Source: Antedon mediterranea
Lineage: Eukaryota; Echinodermata; Crinoidea; Comatulida; Antedonidae
Reading direction: 5' to 3'
DNA length: 64,000 nucleotides
Assembly (NCBI RefSeq): GCF_964355755.1
Contig: NC_092674.1
Coordinates: 7,447,001 to 7,511,000, forward strand
Made by a program: the position numbers and the translations under genes. Of the stretch, positions 41,253 through 55,029 are shown piece after piece. Below the pieces are notes generated by a model, which was given only the letters and a program-made list of their open reading frames with translations, was not told where the DNA came from and made no database searches. Every line of letters starts with the position of its first letter. Within the stretch, counting starts at the first letter, position 1.

Positions 41253-44200
41253 ATGAACAGCGAATCTTTAGTTAAACCATGTAGTTATGATCCGTCTTTC
41301 AAAGGTAAATAAATTAGTTTCTATCTTTTTAAAGTGTTTGTATATAGGCTAGGCCTATATAAATTAAATTATCAATAATAGTAGGCCTAGCCTATAGGGC
41401 TAGGCTAGGCTCTAGCTAGTAGGCTAGTCTAGGGCCTAGTCTGAGTAGCTAACCCTGGCTTAACCTAGGCTCGGGGAGGCCTATTAAAATAAGCCTAGCC
41501 TGGGCCTAGCCTATTCAGCAGCCCTAGCCTAATAGCCTAGGAGTATTATTGGAGCCTAGGCCTATAATAGAATACTTGTCAGACCTAGCCTATCCTCTAG
41601 GAACCTAGTCAGTCATGCTAGCAAACACAATTTTCGTTTTTCAATTTCTGCTTGTTGCTGATATTGTAATGTTAGGTTAGGCCTCCTCTAGCCTAGGTAG
41701 ACTAGGCCTAGAGCCTACATACACTAACATTTTCTTTTGCCATCTGATTCCAAAACAAAACAATATTGTACTTTAATTTAGAGTTTAAAATACTCCTGTC
41801 CAGTAACAATGAATAAAAGTACTGTAATTTCTTTCTTGCTTTAGTTGACATACGTTCTCATGAACCTTTGTGGTGCTGTGCAATGACCTCATCTGATGTT
41901 CTTGTAGACATGTCTGCCCTTTTATCACAGCTAGAGTCAATTCAATTTGTAGGAAAGAAAACGAACCCTCTTCATAGGTACAGTACTTCTCATTTTAAAT
42001 TTGCAATTGATTAAAGCATTTTTACTTTATTCAGATACGTTGAGAACCTTTGGTGGAAAAGTTTACGCATACAAGTTATTGTTAAATTGACTATTTTTAG
42101 TATTACATTCCCATAAAGTACACACGTTGAATTAGAGTATTGAAAAGGTACAAATTATAAAACAACTAATTTAATAACTATTTTGATTTTCCAACAACAA
42201 TGCTCAATCAATTGTACCATAATGGGCAGCCTTCTTTAGTATTTTAAGCTATGTCTACACTAATCAAACTTTATGTGACAAAATAAAATGTGATGTGCGT
42301 GCCCATATATGAACATAATGACATCATATCACTACCATATTTTGGTATATCACTACCATATTTAAAGCCCCAATCCCTACGTTTTTTAGATCTAATTTAA
42401 GATCACAAACTATATTTAATGTAAAAATAATACTATATGGTCCTATTGCGATAACTTTTTTCGTCTTTAAACGGTTAAAAATGTGAAAAATAAATCGATT
42501 CTAATAATTATAGCGGCCCGCTATAAATCCCAAAATGCATTGCGCGCGGATTGATATTTTTGTTTTTCACCTGTAATTCGCCCCCTTTTCGATCGATCGT
42601 GAAGCCAAAACAAATGGAAGAATCCTAACTTTTCAGCGAAAATACCGGGTTTTCCCCAATTTGTATCAACGGAGTCTTGCAAAAATAGAAAGACAATTAA
42701 TGCAGCAACTATACAACGTCAGGCTAGGTATATAGCTAACGTACGATGTTCGTACGTTATCGATGTTTAGCAGCTAGGCCTACAAAACTAAGCCTACCTA
42801 GGCTAGGCCTAAGACCGTCCACGAGAGGTCGATCGCCGCGAGCTACTTACAGTAGGTAGTGCATTGTTTCTCACTTTTTATCATAATTTACCATAAAACG
42901 TACGTTTAAGACAAGGAATGACATGGTTTAATGTTTTTAAAGTGATATATATATGTACTATTTTCCAAAAAACGTCCAAAATTGCAGGGAAGGGGTCTAG
43001 AAGGGGTGTAGACAGCTTTACACATGTTGAGGTACATGCTTTTCACATTTTAATCCTTTTTAATAATAAATGATATCTGTATCTGTAGGTAAGCCAACAA
43101 ACCGGAGGAAAAAGAAAACGCCATTACAGCAATACATTCCAAAATCATGGTGAGTGCATTCAATCTAACTGAACAACTGGGAGCTTTTGATTTGCGACGA
43201 CATATGACTATAAATTAATACATTAATTTCGTTTTTTGTCTGAAAATACAAGTTTACAAGCTCAAGTGGTATACGTATGAAACGCCATATATGCCAAAAT
43301 ATTTCTCTTTTTACTAATATGTCTAAACTCCGTCTGGAACACAGACTACCCAAAAAGGTTTAATTACGCATATCTGTAATAATCTGTGTATAGAAAATGA
43401 CTATATTTGACCAAATCAAACCAAACTCTACATGCAAAATTAGTATCTCCAGAGACTAGAGAAAATGAAATTGAGGATTTGTTTTAAGGTGCTTTATTGA
43501 AATTTGAGAAATTATGATTGTTATACTTTGAAGGTATGGTGCTCATTGAAAGAATGACCAACTTATTACAGAAGACTATGTCACCAGTTCCAACATTATT
43601 AGTAAGTTTTACAGTAGATATTTAATTATATTACATAGCCTATGTAAATACGCGAACGTGATTGGTTGAAACTGCATCACATGACTACCGCTGCGAGGAT
43701 CGTAAATCGTATATATCCTCGAGAACGATGATATTGACTGTAATTTTCGCGTAATAATCGTGTCCTCTGTCATTAATCATATAAATTCTCGAGTACGATG
43801 ATATTGACACTGTAATTTTCGTGTGCAACACTCGAGTTTGCCGATAAATAAACAAAAGTCATCTACTCGATCTTGAACTCGGGTGGAATTGTCACTCCAT
43901 CGCAAGACAACGTTTCATCCGCTGGGCCACGGAATTTGCTTGAAGAAATTAATCTTCTAAACTATTTAAGCTATGCATACATAGCGCCCTCATTTGTTAT
44001 AAGTCCACCCTAAATGTGATGAAACACCGTTTATGATTGGTCAATACTCACGGTAGTAACCTAGTAACTAGTACGCGCTGAACATCCGGTGATTCGGCTC
44101 CTCGAAGATCGAGAAGAAGACGAATTGTTTATTCGGCCTACCTGATTATAATATTATTATTAATAGGCTTATTGATGGAAATTCTTTTGTTAATTTAAAC

Positions 44201-46520
44201 GACCTAGGCCTAAGTGAATATTTTATTGCCAAGGAATCATTAATTAGTAATTATCTGTATATTATTCTTCGCAAGGTAAGGTGTCTAGGCAGGCTTGTTT
44301 TAAATACAATACAAATACTATAAGGAGGCCTAGCTAGCCTAGCTTCACCCAACCCAGCAGACTTGTTCTTGGCTATATAATATAACAGATATTGCCTTTT
44401 ATATCGGTTAAATATAAGATTTGACATCCCCTCGGGAATGATATTAAGTTCTCGAGGAATATATATTTCTCTCAGCTGGCGCTTCGGGAAATATATATTC
44501 CCTCGAACTTAATATCATTCCCTCGGGGATGTCAAATCTTATATTTAACCTCTAAGCAGTCAATATCTGTATAATACAGAAGTTGAAAGTGAAAAAGAAA
44601 CCCACTGACTGAAGTTTAACTGAATTAACTAAGACTGAGTAATCCGCACTGATAACTGAGTTGATCCACCTTGACAACTGAGTTGATCCACCTTGACTAA
44701 ATTGATCCACCAGGTGGCTGAGTTGATCCACCAGGTAGCTGAGTTGGTCCACCCTGTGTTGATCTGCCCTGACCTGAGTTTAATCTACCTTGACTAAGAT
44801 TATCAACCCTGACGATGGAGTTTATCCACCCTGACTGAGTTAATCTACCCTGACAGAGTTAATCTACCCTGACAGAGTTAATCTACCCTGGCAGAGTTAA
44901 ACTACACTTAAAGAGTTAATCTACCCTGACAGAGTTAATCTACCGTGACAGAGTTGATCCACCCTGACTAATTTAATCTACCCTCACAGAGTTAATCTAC
45001 CCTGACAGAGTTAATCTACCTTGACAGAGTTAATCCAACCTGACAGAGTTGATCCACCCTGACTGAGTTAATCTACCCTGACAGAGTTGATCAACCCTGA
45101 CTGAGTTGTTATGAAAATTCTTCTTTTTTCATTTCAGGAATACCTTGAAAGTAACAGTTGTGCAATTCTATTCCCGAAGGCAGTGTTATACGTCAAGAAT
45201 CCAACTGCTAAGCATACTCCCATTAAAAGGGTGCCTATGGACGGTTAGTATAATTGTTAGTAGTATTTTAGCTTTGTAGTTGAATACTTTCTAAGATTGT
45301 GAGTTTATATTGCTAAAATATTTTTACTTAATTCGAGTGATAGTTTTCTAGATTTGCAGACTTTATTTTATGTAGAGCATCTTGTGTATTGTCACTTTAG
45401 GGATAGTGAATTAATTTACTTATGGTTATCCTTGGCAATTCAAGATTCAAGAAATCTTATTAGTCCACTTGAAATGGAATATCAATTTGCCTTTTCATAA
45501 TTAAGACAACAACAGAACAAAGAAAAGTACATCAAATTGCAAAATTTATAAACATAGAAAAAATGTGTAATTAAGTGATATCAATTAATTTAATTTCACT
45601 CTTCCCCGGTGATATGAATGTAATTTTAATATATTTGCTCAGAATCAGCTTTTCATTGTTTTTTTTTTAAATAATGGAAAAATTATATTGTAGCATACGT
45701 ATTAATATTACGGTAACAATTTTAGTGTGAGAGATTATACATGACTCACAAACTCTCAAATACCGAGATGGATGCAATTTAGTTATTCCCAAATGATTTG
45801 TGTTGCAGGTCATTTTAGCCAAGCTACAGCATTGAACCGACTGATATCATTATGTCACCAACTGCAGCATGATGTTACAACAATGACCAACCACAAGTAC
45901 ATAGCGCATCAAATTGCTCTGCTATATGTAAGTAATCCTCATCAAACAGTCATTGACACGTATGATAAAACAGTACTCACTTGTGAAATGGATTTTGTGT
46001 TTTCACAAAGTAACACTAATGTTTAGCTTTAATATTAATTAAATTGATAACAATATTACAATTAACTGACATTTTTTAATAGCTAAATTTTCTACTAGAT
46101 TTAAAGGAGTGAAAATAAAATATCAAATGGCATTTTTTAAAGCTAAAATTATTTGTTTTTTTTATTTTACTTCAATCATGTTCATGAAAGTCTGTATAAT
46201 TGAAAACTACAAGGTTGGTTTTTGTAATGTCACTTACACTAATGCTGTCACTAACAATATGTTTACAAACTTATTTTATTTTGAATTAAATTTAAAATAC
46301 CTTTTTCATTGTAATTTTTTCGACTGATTTTATATTGAAAATATCATTAAAATTTCTTTCATTTTGTCTTCTTCAGCAATCTATCAATCAGCTTGGCAAC
46401 CCAAAGGTGCTTTTGGATCACAGAACAAGCATTGAAACAACATTTAAGAAAATTAAAGCTGAACTGGGAAAAGAAGACGAAAAGCCACCTTGTCTTAACT
46501 CAGAGTTGATCTTCTGGTGA
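41253..46520 (+). CDS. Unrecognised 225-residue protein, seven exons
   Basis: Exons 41253-41304, 41845-41977, 43094-43149, 43534-43601, 45138-45243, 45809-45927, 46377-46520. All have GT/AG borders and compatible phases (1, 2, 1, 0, 1, 0). The product starts MNSESLVKPCSYDPSFK. It has a cluster WCCAMTSSDVLVDMSALL, a basic stretch GGKRKRH and a helical C-terminal half (ALNRLISLCHQLQHDVTTMTNHKY... then LLDHRTSIETTFKKIKAEL), and ends LNSELIFW. No signal peptide or membrane helix is evident, so it is probably soluble and nuclear or cytosolic. AATAAA overlaps the stop codon (46520-46525). I cannot name a family; consistent splicing and codon usage make it a real gene. Confidence 0.75.
41340..41740. 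repeat. Degenerate GGCCTAG/TAGGCC low-complexity tract
   Basis: Dozens of overlapping TAGGCCT, CTAGCCT and GGCCTAG words in intron 1. The same words are sprinkled through the whole window. Confidence 0.75.
42246..43018. mobile_element. TCTACACTA-family MITE, apparently interrupted by another insertion
   Basis: The left end AAGCTATGTCTACACTAATC and inner part to about 42364 match the family. GGTGTAGACAGCTTT near 43004-43018 could be its right end, with about 640 bp of unrelated sequence (starting AAAGCCCCAATCCCT, ending near GCAGGGAAGGGG) between. Confidence 0.5.
43230..43350. repeat. Subterminal fragment of the GATGGTACGC element family
   Basis: ACGTATGAAACGCCATAT, then CTTTTTACTAA and AAACTCCGTCTGGA, as at 16596-16675. 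Lies in intron 3 of the 225-residue gene. Confidence 0.7.
44406..44550. repeat. 145-bp near-perfect hairpin
   Basis: Arms 44406-44469 and 44486-44550 are inverted copies (GGTTAAATATAAGATTTGAC ... its complement) around a 16-bp loop with CAGCTGGCGC. In intron 4 of the 225-residue gene. Confidence 0.92.
44637..45108. repeat. 19-bp minisatellite, about 24 copies
   Basis: GAGTTAATCTACCCTGACA and variants. Ends about 30 bp before exon 5 of the 225-residue gene. Confidence 0.95.
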
Positions 46521-46551
46521 ATAAACCTTATTTATTGTCACTCGATCGTCT

Positions 46552-46690
46552 TAAGATCTGTCTACACTACTGTATTTTTATTTAAAAAAAATTTATTTTC
46601 AATCTTTCGACAAACGGAAACAAAATGTGATGCGCGTAGAAATGGACACGATGATGTCATATTATTACCATATTTGGGCATATCACTACC
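46552..46690. mobile_element. TCTACACTA-family MITE, partial
   Basis: AAGATCTGTCTACACTAC, later AATGTGATGCGCG, GATGATGTCATATTA and ATATCACTACCA. No convincing right terminus. Confidence 0.6.
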
Positions 46691-46699
46691 ACAACAAAG

Positions 46700-48300
46700 T
46701 TCATGCTTATGACTTACCGAAACAAATTGGATTAATTATTATGACTTGTTCTAAATTATCTGTAACGAACATTTTAGCCTAGATTCACAGGTTTTAATTT
46801 TTTATTGTGGTAATTTCGAGGAATTACAATTTTTCATATACTAACATTTATTGAACCAAGAAAGTGTCTTGGACATTTTTTTATATTCTTTCCTCCTCAT
46901 AGTTTTCAGTTGATACAATAACTGGTGGCGCTATATCTATAATACAGCAATTCGATATTGATTGATTAATATTGTTGCCTGGGTTTTCTGGCGATGAGAT
47001 GACGCCCAAAGAATAAGACGTTCACCGTGATAAGAAACTGGTATGTAAGTCAAACAATATTTGTATTGCTATTGTAGGCAAAAACACTTTCAGCACCTCA
47101 TGGTTCTGACAAAGTAGTTTGTCTATATTGTATATATTATTATTTAAAAAAAATATTTCCACATACAAATTGAAAGGTGATGATAAAATGTGATCAGAAA
47201 AAATAGCCAAGAGCCTCTTAAGTGTTAGTTAGCTGAGATGGAATTTCCAAACTGGGCGGGGTGCTATTATCAGTAGTTATTAGGTTATATGCATTATCAT
47301 GCATATAACCTCTTGATTCTGTCAAAATCTTTATTTGTTTATTTATTCTTTCCTTAGCACTATTTTGTCCGTGAATTATCTTGATATCAGTTTCATGTAG
47401 CTAAGTAAATTTTTCAGAGTATATTCCTTATGGCCAGGAATCGATGTGGTTATGTTTTCACGGTGCGCAATCAAATATTACGTGGTCTACGCGCGATTTA
47501 ATGAAATCACGTTTGTAATCATATCTTCACAAGCATGAATCATTTTTAAACAAAATTTGGTACTCATAAATTTCAGGTCATATTTCATCATATGGCAATA
47601 CAATTACGTGCGTAGCGCATATAACGCATGCGTACGCGCGCTTAAAATGTTCAAAATTGTCAGAATTTATTTTCGATGAAATTAGAGTACGTTTCAGGCA
47701 ATTTTAAGCGTTTAAAAAATTAACATGAGTGCGCAGATTTTCAAACGTTAATGCGCACTTTTTTTGTCCGATTACTGTTGTATAACCTTTCTTTAATAAT
47801 ATCATCATATTTTATTCACTTTTCAACGCGAAACAGCGTTATACGAGCACGTCTAAAGTGACAGTCTACGCACGTGTAAGTTAACAAAATGGTGAAAATA
47901 TGCTAAATTTTAAAATTAATATATATCGTTAGAATGCTCGGGAACACATATTTTTTATTTCATTTTCTTGAAGTGTATGTATCATATGTATGATTTATTA
48001 TGAAATTAGGAGAAAAAAAGTTGATTAAGTCATCATTAATGGCATATTAAATTAAAAAAAATTAATTATGACAATCAATGAAATTATAACATTTTCTTAG
48101 GCCGAAATAACAAACTTAACATTAACTTTCTTCCTTAAGAAGTTCATATATTAAAGTTAAAAGTATATAGTTTGACAGTGCATCATTTTTAAAAAATTTT
48201 TAAAGATGTCATCATAGTAAAACATTATAATTCATTGCGGTATGTAATAATCTATCTGCACCAAAGTGGTTACTGCATAGTAAATACACGGAGGAATCTT
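46700..48300. other. Intergenic region without gene
   Basis: Only short random frames. A perfect hairpin AGGTTATATGCAT...ATGCATATAACCT lies at 47281-47310; ATGCATATAACCT recurs at about 60712. Confidence 0.55.
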
Positions 48301-48314
48301 TCCATAACTTTAGT

Positions 48315-48430
48315 CAGTTGTGTATGGCTCGATGGTCTGTGCTCGTGTCTATGGCATTCAAGGTACCAAGATCGAGTCTCACCTTGGGAAACGAAATAAG
48401 ATTTTTTTTTTATTATCTGTATTGTTTGTT
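48315..48430 (+). repeat. tRNA-derived SINE fragment
   Basis: A-box TGGCTCGATGG and a B-box GATCGAGTC that fits the consensus, spaced as in a tRNA, followed by a run of about ten T. Confidence 0.65.
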
Positions 48431-48994
48431 CAAATTTATTTCTTATTGTATAGATTATACACATGATTTATAATGAAATCTAGATAAAAAGTAACTTACC
48501 CGCTGGAAAAAAGTTCGACAGTTTCGACACAAACGCGCTACCGCGTCGACGTCTCTTTGTAGATTAGGGAAATCACCAAATATATGTTGCCAGGAAGCTC
48601 CGATACAGGCACACTTCACACCCGATAAGAGCTGATAAGTTGTTTATCTCCCTTCGAATTGTTGGGTGTGTTATGTTTTGATTGACAGATTTTCATTTAC
48701 AAGACTTAAACATAGTTATTTTCCATCAATTGTGCCCCCTATATTTGTTTAACAACGAAAATTATAGGCTACGCAAATATTATCAGGCTATCTTTTAAGC
48801 CTCCTCAGGCCCACGAGGTTAGGCTTGGAAGAAAACTTAATCAAGGCTAGGCCTAGGTCTGTGTGTATTATAAACCTGGCCATGGCCTAAGAATAAGACT
48901 AGATTTTAGCTATTTAAATGTTTTTAGTTCAAAATAGTTAATTAAATAATGAAAAAAAGCAGTATTTTACTGGTATTGGTAAGCACTGTTAAGC

Positions 48995-50520
48995 AGATTC
49001 GTTAGCAAAACGATGACAGTTCGATGTCGCCACGGCCGATGTCGCCACGGCGGCGGTGGCCAGAGTGCAGTCAGTAGTGTAGTCTACGAATACGAACGTA
49101 TCGACGCGTGGTGGCTGTAACATAGGCGCGCCTACAGTACCTCGAAAATGAGTACAATTTTTAATGTAACCGCACACTGAAACAGCCTTAATAAAATTTT
49201 ATTTTGTGTATTCCATACTACACATTTCGATAACAAACACATACAAAATTAGCTCCTTCCATATTATTGTTATACCTCCCTGCCCTGGTTATTCCATTTA
49301 ATAAACGATAGCAATTCGATGTCGGAAATTGATCGACATTGTTGTTGAACTGTTAAGTTATTAATAGCAACTAATGATGAGTTAACCTACAATTTATTGT
49401 AATATTTTTTTTATATAGTTTACCCCATATCCATTTCTAGGATGGGTGATAAAACATGCTCTCATTGACGTGTATCTACCCTGACCAGAAGCGTCGTGTA
49501 GTACGATTTCGTTAGCTAGATTAGCCGATAGCAGTTCGATGTCGAAAAGTTATCGATAATGTGTTCTACAATGGAGTCAGTGATGACTTTATTGAAGAAC
49601 ACGGTCGCAATTTTAAGTTAACTGTTTAACTAAGTTTCATTTTGTTCCGATGTATTTCGAGGATAGTTGGGTATAATAAAAGCAAGCGATCTCATTAATT
49701 TTGACTTTTGTAGGCCTATTGTACCTGAGCTAAGGATTCAGATAGCAATTCGATATCGAAAAGTTATCGACATTGTGTTCTACCATGGAGTTATTATACT
49801 TATGGTAGTACAGGGTCACAGTTAACTGAAGATTATTCATCTTAATGATTTTTTGTTTCTTTTTTTTTCTGATTTAACGACGAGTTAACTGAAGGTTATT
49901 ATTCTTAATTATTCCTTTAATTTTTTTTATACGCGGCACGCATTTCGAAGATAGTTAAAAGTAAGCCAGACGATAGCAATTCGATGTCGAAATGTTATCG
50001 ACATTGTGTTCTACCATGGAGTTATTACTCCATGGTAGAACAGGATCACAGTTCTACGACGAGTTAACTAAAGATTAGTATTAATCTTAATAATTGTTTT
50101 ATTTATACACGACACACATTTCGGGATGGGTTTGGTAAAAGCAACTGATCTCATTTTTACTTTTATATTGTACCCTGAATGAGCGTCGTGAATTCTGTTA
50201 CGTAAGCCAGACGATAGCAATTCGATGTCGAAATGTTATCGACATTGTGTTCTATTACTCCATAGTAGAACAGGATCACAGTTCTACGACGAGTTAACTT
50301 AAGATTATTATTAATCCTAATACTTGTTTTATTTATACAGGACACACATTTCGGGATGGGTTTGGTAAAAGCAAGCGATTCATTTTTACTTTTATATTGT
50401 ACCCTGAATGAGCGTCATGGATCATTAGGTAAAGCCAGACGATAGCAATTCGATGTCGAAATGTTATCGACTATTTTGTACCATGGAGTGATTACTCCAT
50501 GGTAGGGTCACATGTACGAT
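48995..50520. repeat. Satellite A, about 220-238-bp unit, 6-7 copies
   Basis: CGATAGCAATTCGATGTCGAAA (or close variants) recurs at about 49000 (degenerate), 49305, 49528, 49745, 49973, 50211 and 50441. The later units also share GACACACATTTCGGGATGGG and a hairpin CTACCATGGAGT...ACTCCATGGTAG. Similarity rises toward the right. Confidence 0.9.
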
Positions 50521-52971
50521 ATGATAATAACCTTAATTGTTTCATTTTTTTTTTTCAATTTTCTTTTTAACGTTGTTTTCAAATTATCATTTGAATTCAT
50601 TTTGAATTTTGTTTTATTTTTTACATTTTTTTGTCATGTTAAAAACATGTTTTAAATACATTTTAAACACAACCCCATGCAAACGTTAACCTTTACCGGG
50701 CTTGAAAAGAATTTATTTTGCTTTAAAAAAATTTCATTTTGAATTATTGACATTCGTGTTTATAAATCTAACATTTTAGTGAAATAAAACACTCATGATG
50801 CTTTATTATATTGATCAAGCAAGTTTGACCAATCGATTTATTCACATGACATGATACAAAAATTTAAAAAAAATTGGAGTAGTGAAAAGAAGTCACCATG
50901 AAGGGGTATCGTAACAGCCATGAGCTTAACGATGCGTGGCATTAGCAAAATGTTTATGTGATTAATTGTATTTTGCACATTTTGCTGATAGATGGGTCTA
51001 TTGTATAACTTCCTTTCTAAGGAAATTACTTGAACGTTGTTTCAAAATTGTTATTTTAATTCATTTTGAATGTTTCTTTATTTCTAACTTATCAAATACT
51101 TTTTGTCATGTTAAAACATGACCACTTAAAAAATACCATGTTGTCAATGTGAAAAATTTAACCGATAGGTCTCACTTAATAGAAAATTACAAAATTTAGA
51201 AAGAATTTGTTCATATATATATATAATTTAATTCCAACTACTTTAAAAAAAAAAACGATATAAAAATCAATAATTAATAGTCATTACTGCAGTAAAAAAT
51301 TGAAACCCAACTTTAATATTCAATCATAATGAATGAGCTTGACGATGCGTGACATTTGCAAGATGTTTATAATGATTCAATCAATTAATTGTTACAAAAT
51401 ATGTTGCTGGTATACATTCTGGTAGATAGAAAGACAAATAAGAAATTTGAATGGATTTCCGATCGCTGTTTGTCGTTAGTAATGTGACGTAACACTGTGT
51501 GACTTAATGTATAGTGCAAGTAGGTTTTTGGGGGTCAAAATAAATTTGAGTCATACTTAATATTTGTTTTAAACAGAAAATTACACAAATTTAGAAGAAT
51601 TTGTTTATTAAATTATATATAATTGTATTCCAATATTTATAAAATACTTTTTCGAAAAAAAAAACCCCCGGTATGATAATCAAATTAATAGTCATTACTG
51701 CAGTGAAAATTAAAAACCAACTTTAATATTCAATTAGATTTTAGTGAGTGAAATAAAACACTGCATTTGTTTTATGAAGCTTGACGATGCGTGACATTTG
51801 CACGATGTTTATATGATTCAATCAATTAATTGTATTTACAAATGTTGCTGGTATACATTCTGGTAGAAAGGCAAATAAGAAATTTGAATGGATTTCCGAT
51901 CGCTGTTTGTCGTTAGTAATGTGACGTAACACTGTGTGACTTAATCGCAAGCAGGTTTTTGGGGGTCAAAATAAATTTGAGTCATACTTAAAATTTGTTT
52001 TAAATAGAAAATTAAAACTATTTATCCAAATTTAGAATAGTTTTGTTGAAATATAGGCCTATATAATTTTATTCCAATATTTATAAAATACTTAAAAAAA
52101 CCGACATAAAAATCAATAATTAGGCCTAATACTGTAGTAATAATAAAACCAATACAATCAATTTAACCGATAGGTCTCACTTAATATTTTTTAAACAGAA
52201 AATTATACAAATTTAGAAGAATTTGTTTATATATATATAATTGTATTCCAATATTTACAAAATACTTTTTCGAAAAAAAACCCCCCCCCCGTATGATAAT
52301 AAATAATTAATAGTCATTACTGCAGTGAAAATTAAAAACCAACTTTAATATTCAATTAGATTTTAGTGAGTGAAATAAAACACTGAATTTGTTTTATGAA
52401 GCTTGACGATGCGTGACATTTGCACGATGTTTATATGATTCAATCAATTAATTGTATTTACAAATGTTGCTGGTATACTGGTAGGAAGGCGAATAAGAAA
52501 TTTGAATGGATTTCCGATCGCTGTTTGTCGTTAGTAATGTGACGTAACACTGTGTGACTTAATGTATAGTGCAAGCAGGTTTTTGGGGGTCAAAATAAAT
52601 TTGAGTCATACTTAATATTTGTTTTAAACAGAAAATTAAAACTATTTGTCCAAATTTAGAATAATTTTGTTGAAATATAGGCCTATATAATTTTATTCCA
52701 ATATTTATTAAATACTTTAAAAAAAAAAGCCGACATAAAAATCAATAATTATAGGCCTAATAGTAATAATAAAACCAATACAATCAATTTAACCGATAGG
52801 TCTCACTTAATATTTTTTAAACAGAAAATTAAACAAATTTAGAAGAATTTGTTTATATATATATAATTGTATTCCAATATTTAAAAAATACTTTTTCGAA
52901 AAAAAACCCCCCGGTATGATAATCAATAATTAATAGTCATTACTGCAGTGAAAATTAAAAACCAACTTTAA

Positions 52972-53517
52972 AGATGTATTGTCCCTTGAAACACAAAAAA
53001 ATGAAGGTCAAAATATTCTAAATTTAAAGTGGCCATATCAAAGTAATATTAAAGTTATTCACTTTAAGTCGAAAATTTGAGCAAAAAACAACAAGTTTAC
53101 GTAATTAACAGGTAAATTAGTTTGATTACATTTCATCTGGAAAATCGTCACGAGCGAAAGTAAACAAAGATTTCAAACCATGAGTACGCATTATGCATAT
53201 GCTAAATTAGGATTGTTTACAACTCGTCACGGTTAAGAAGGTATTTTCACACATATCATGAGGAAGTTTTATGATTATGCATACAGAGTAGCCAAACAAG
53301 CGCGTTTCATTATGGGATATGTTTTGATTGAAAACTTTGACTGGAAGTCAAAGTTATTTTTTTAACAAAAAAACGTCTGTATTTCAGTTAAAATTGTTTT
53401 TTTTCGAAAAATTTTTGGTGATAGTTAATAACTATTATGATACTTCAAATGACCCACCGTTTTTCGAAATCTTTTATTTTTTATTTTTTTGGAATTAGTC
53501 AAAGGGACAATACATCT
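52972..53517. mobile_element. 546-bp TTAA MITE inside satellite B
   Basis: AGATGTATTGTCCCTT... and the inverted ...AAGGGACAATACATCT, flanked by TTAA (52968-52971 and 53518-53521). Other satellite units show the unoccupied CCAACTTTAATATTCAATTA with a single TTAA. Confidence 0.92.
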
Positions 53518-55029
53518 TTAATATTCAATTAGATTTTAGTGAGTGAAATAAAACACTGCATTTGTTTTATGAAGCTTGACGATGCGTGACATTTGCACGA
53601 TGTTTATAATGATTCAATCAATTAATTGTATTTACAAATGTTGCTGGTATACATTCTGGTAGAAAGGCGAATAAGAAATTTGAATGGATTTCCGATCGCT
53701 GTTTGTCGTTAGTAATGTGACGTAACACTGTGTGACTTAATGTATAGCGCAAGCAGGTTTTTGGGGGTCAAAATAAATTTGAGTCATACTTAATAAAAAC
53801 CGGTTTAAAAATCAATAATTAATAGTATAATAATAAAACCAATACAATCAATTTAACCGATAGGTCTCACTTAATATTTATTATATATAATATAAAATTT
53901 AGAAGAATTTGTTCATAAATATATAATTTATTCCAATATTTAAAAAATACTTTTTCGAAAAAAAAAAACCCGATTTAAAAATCAATAATTAATAGTCATT
54001 ACTGCAGTGGAAATTGAAAACCAACTTTAATATTCAATTAGCTTTTAGTGAGTAAAATAAAACACTGCATTCGTTTTATGAATGAATGAGCTTGACGATG
54101 CGTGACATTTGCACAATGTTTATAATGATCCAATCAATTAATTGTATTCACAAATGTTGCTGGTATACTGGTAGGAAGGCGAATAAGAAATGGATGTTTT
54201 TCCGATCGCTGTTTGTCGGTATAGTAGAGGCTATATATGGTTTGACCTTGAAAAAATTCTAATAAAAGGTCTTTTGGTATTTTCTTGTAGCTTTAGGTGT
54301 GAATAATTACCAAAAAATTTTTGCAGCCTTCTAGTTGCTGCGTTAGTGAGATATTGAGGGTCAAAGGTCAGTGACCTTTTTGTGGCATTTGATGGCTCAT
54401 AACTCCTCAACTCCTGGGTTTAAAAAGACAAATGTGGTTTCTACATCTATGTTTTAGTGGTCAAACAACAAAATAAAGTTTTTGCAAATTTCGGGTTACT
54501 TGTGCCATTGGTCAGATAGTCGGGTCAAAGGTCATTGACCTTTATTCATTAATAACTACTGCTAGTGTAGGACCTGAGTAAGATTAGTATGCATTCAATT
54601 TAGGAGAGAATATCTCAACTGTTATAGGATAATTTGACCCCAAGGAACAACATGGGATATGTGTCAAATTCGTTATCTGGGGCGAACATGCCCAAAATCG
54701 GGGTCAAGGGTTAGAAATGTGTGGTTCTTATATCTCGACAACCACTTGTCATACAGATTTGCTTTTGGTGTCAAATTGTTCAGAATATACATATTTATAT
54801 TCGGTCTAACACAACTTTTACCCAAAAAATGACCGGAAATGCTTTTACTGACCTTTGACCAAAAAACACATTTTCGGGTTAAATTATTATTTAAAATGTC
54901 AATGGACACACTTTGCTACCCAACTTGTATTTAATTATGTGATGTTATTTTTGGAAAATATGCATATTTTATTAAATTTAGACAAAAATTAGTATAAATT
55001 AATGTAAGTTTATTTTGGGTGAAATAATT

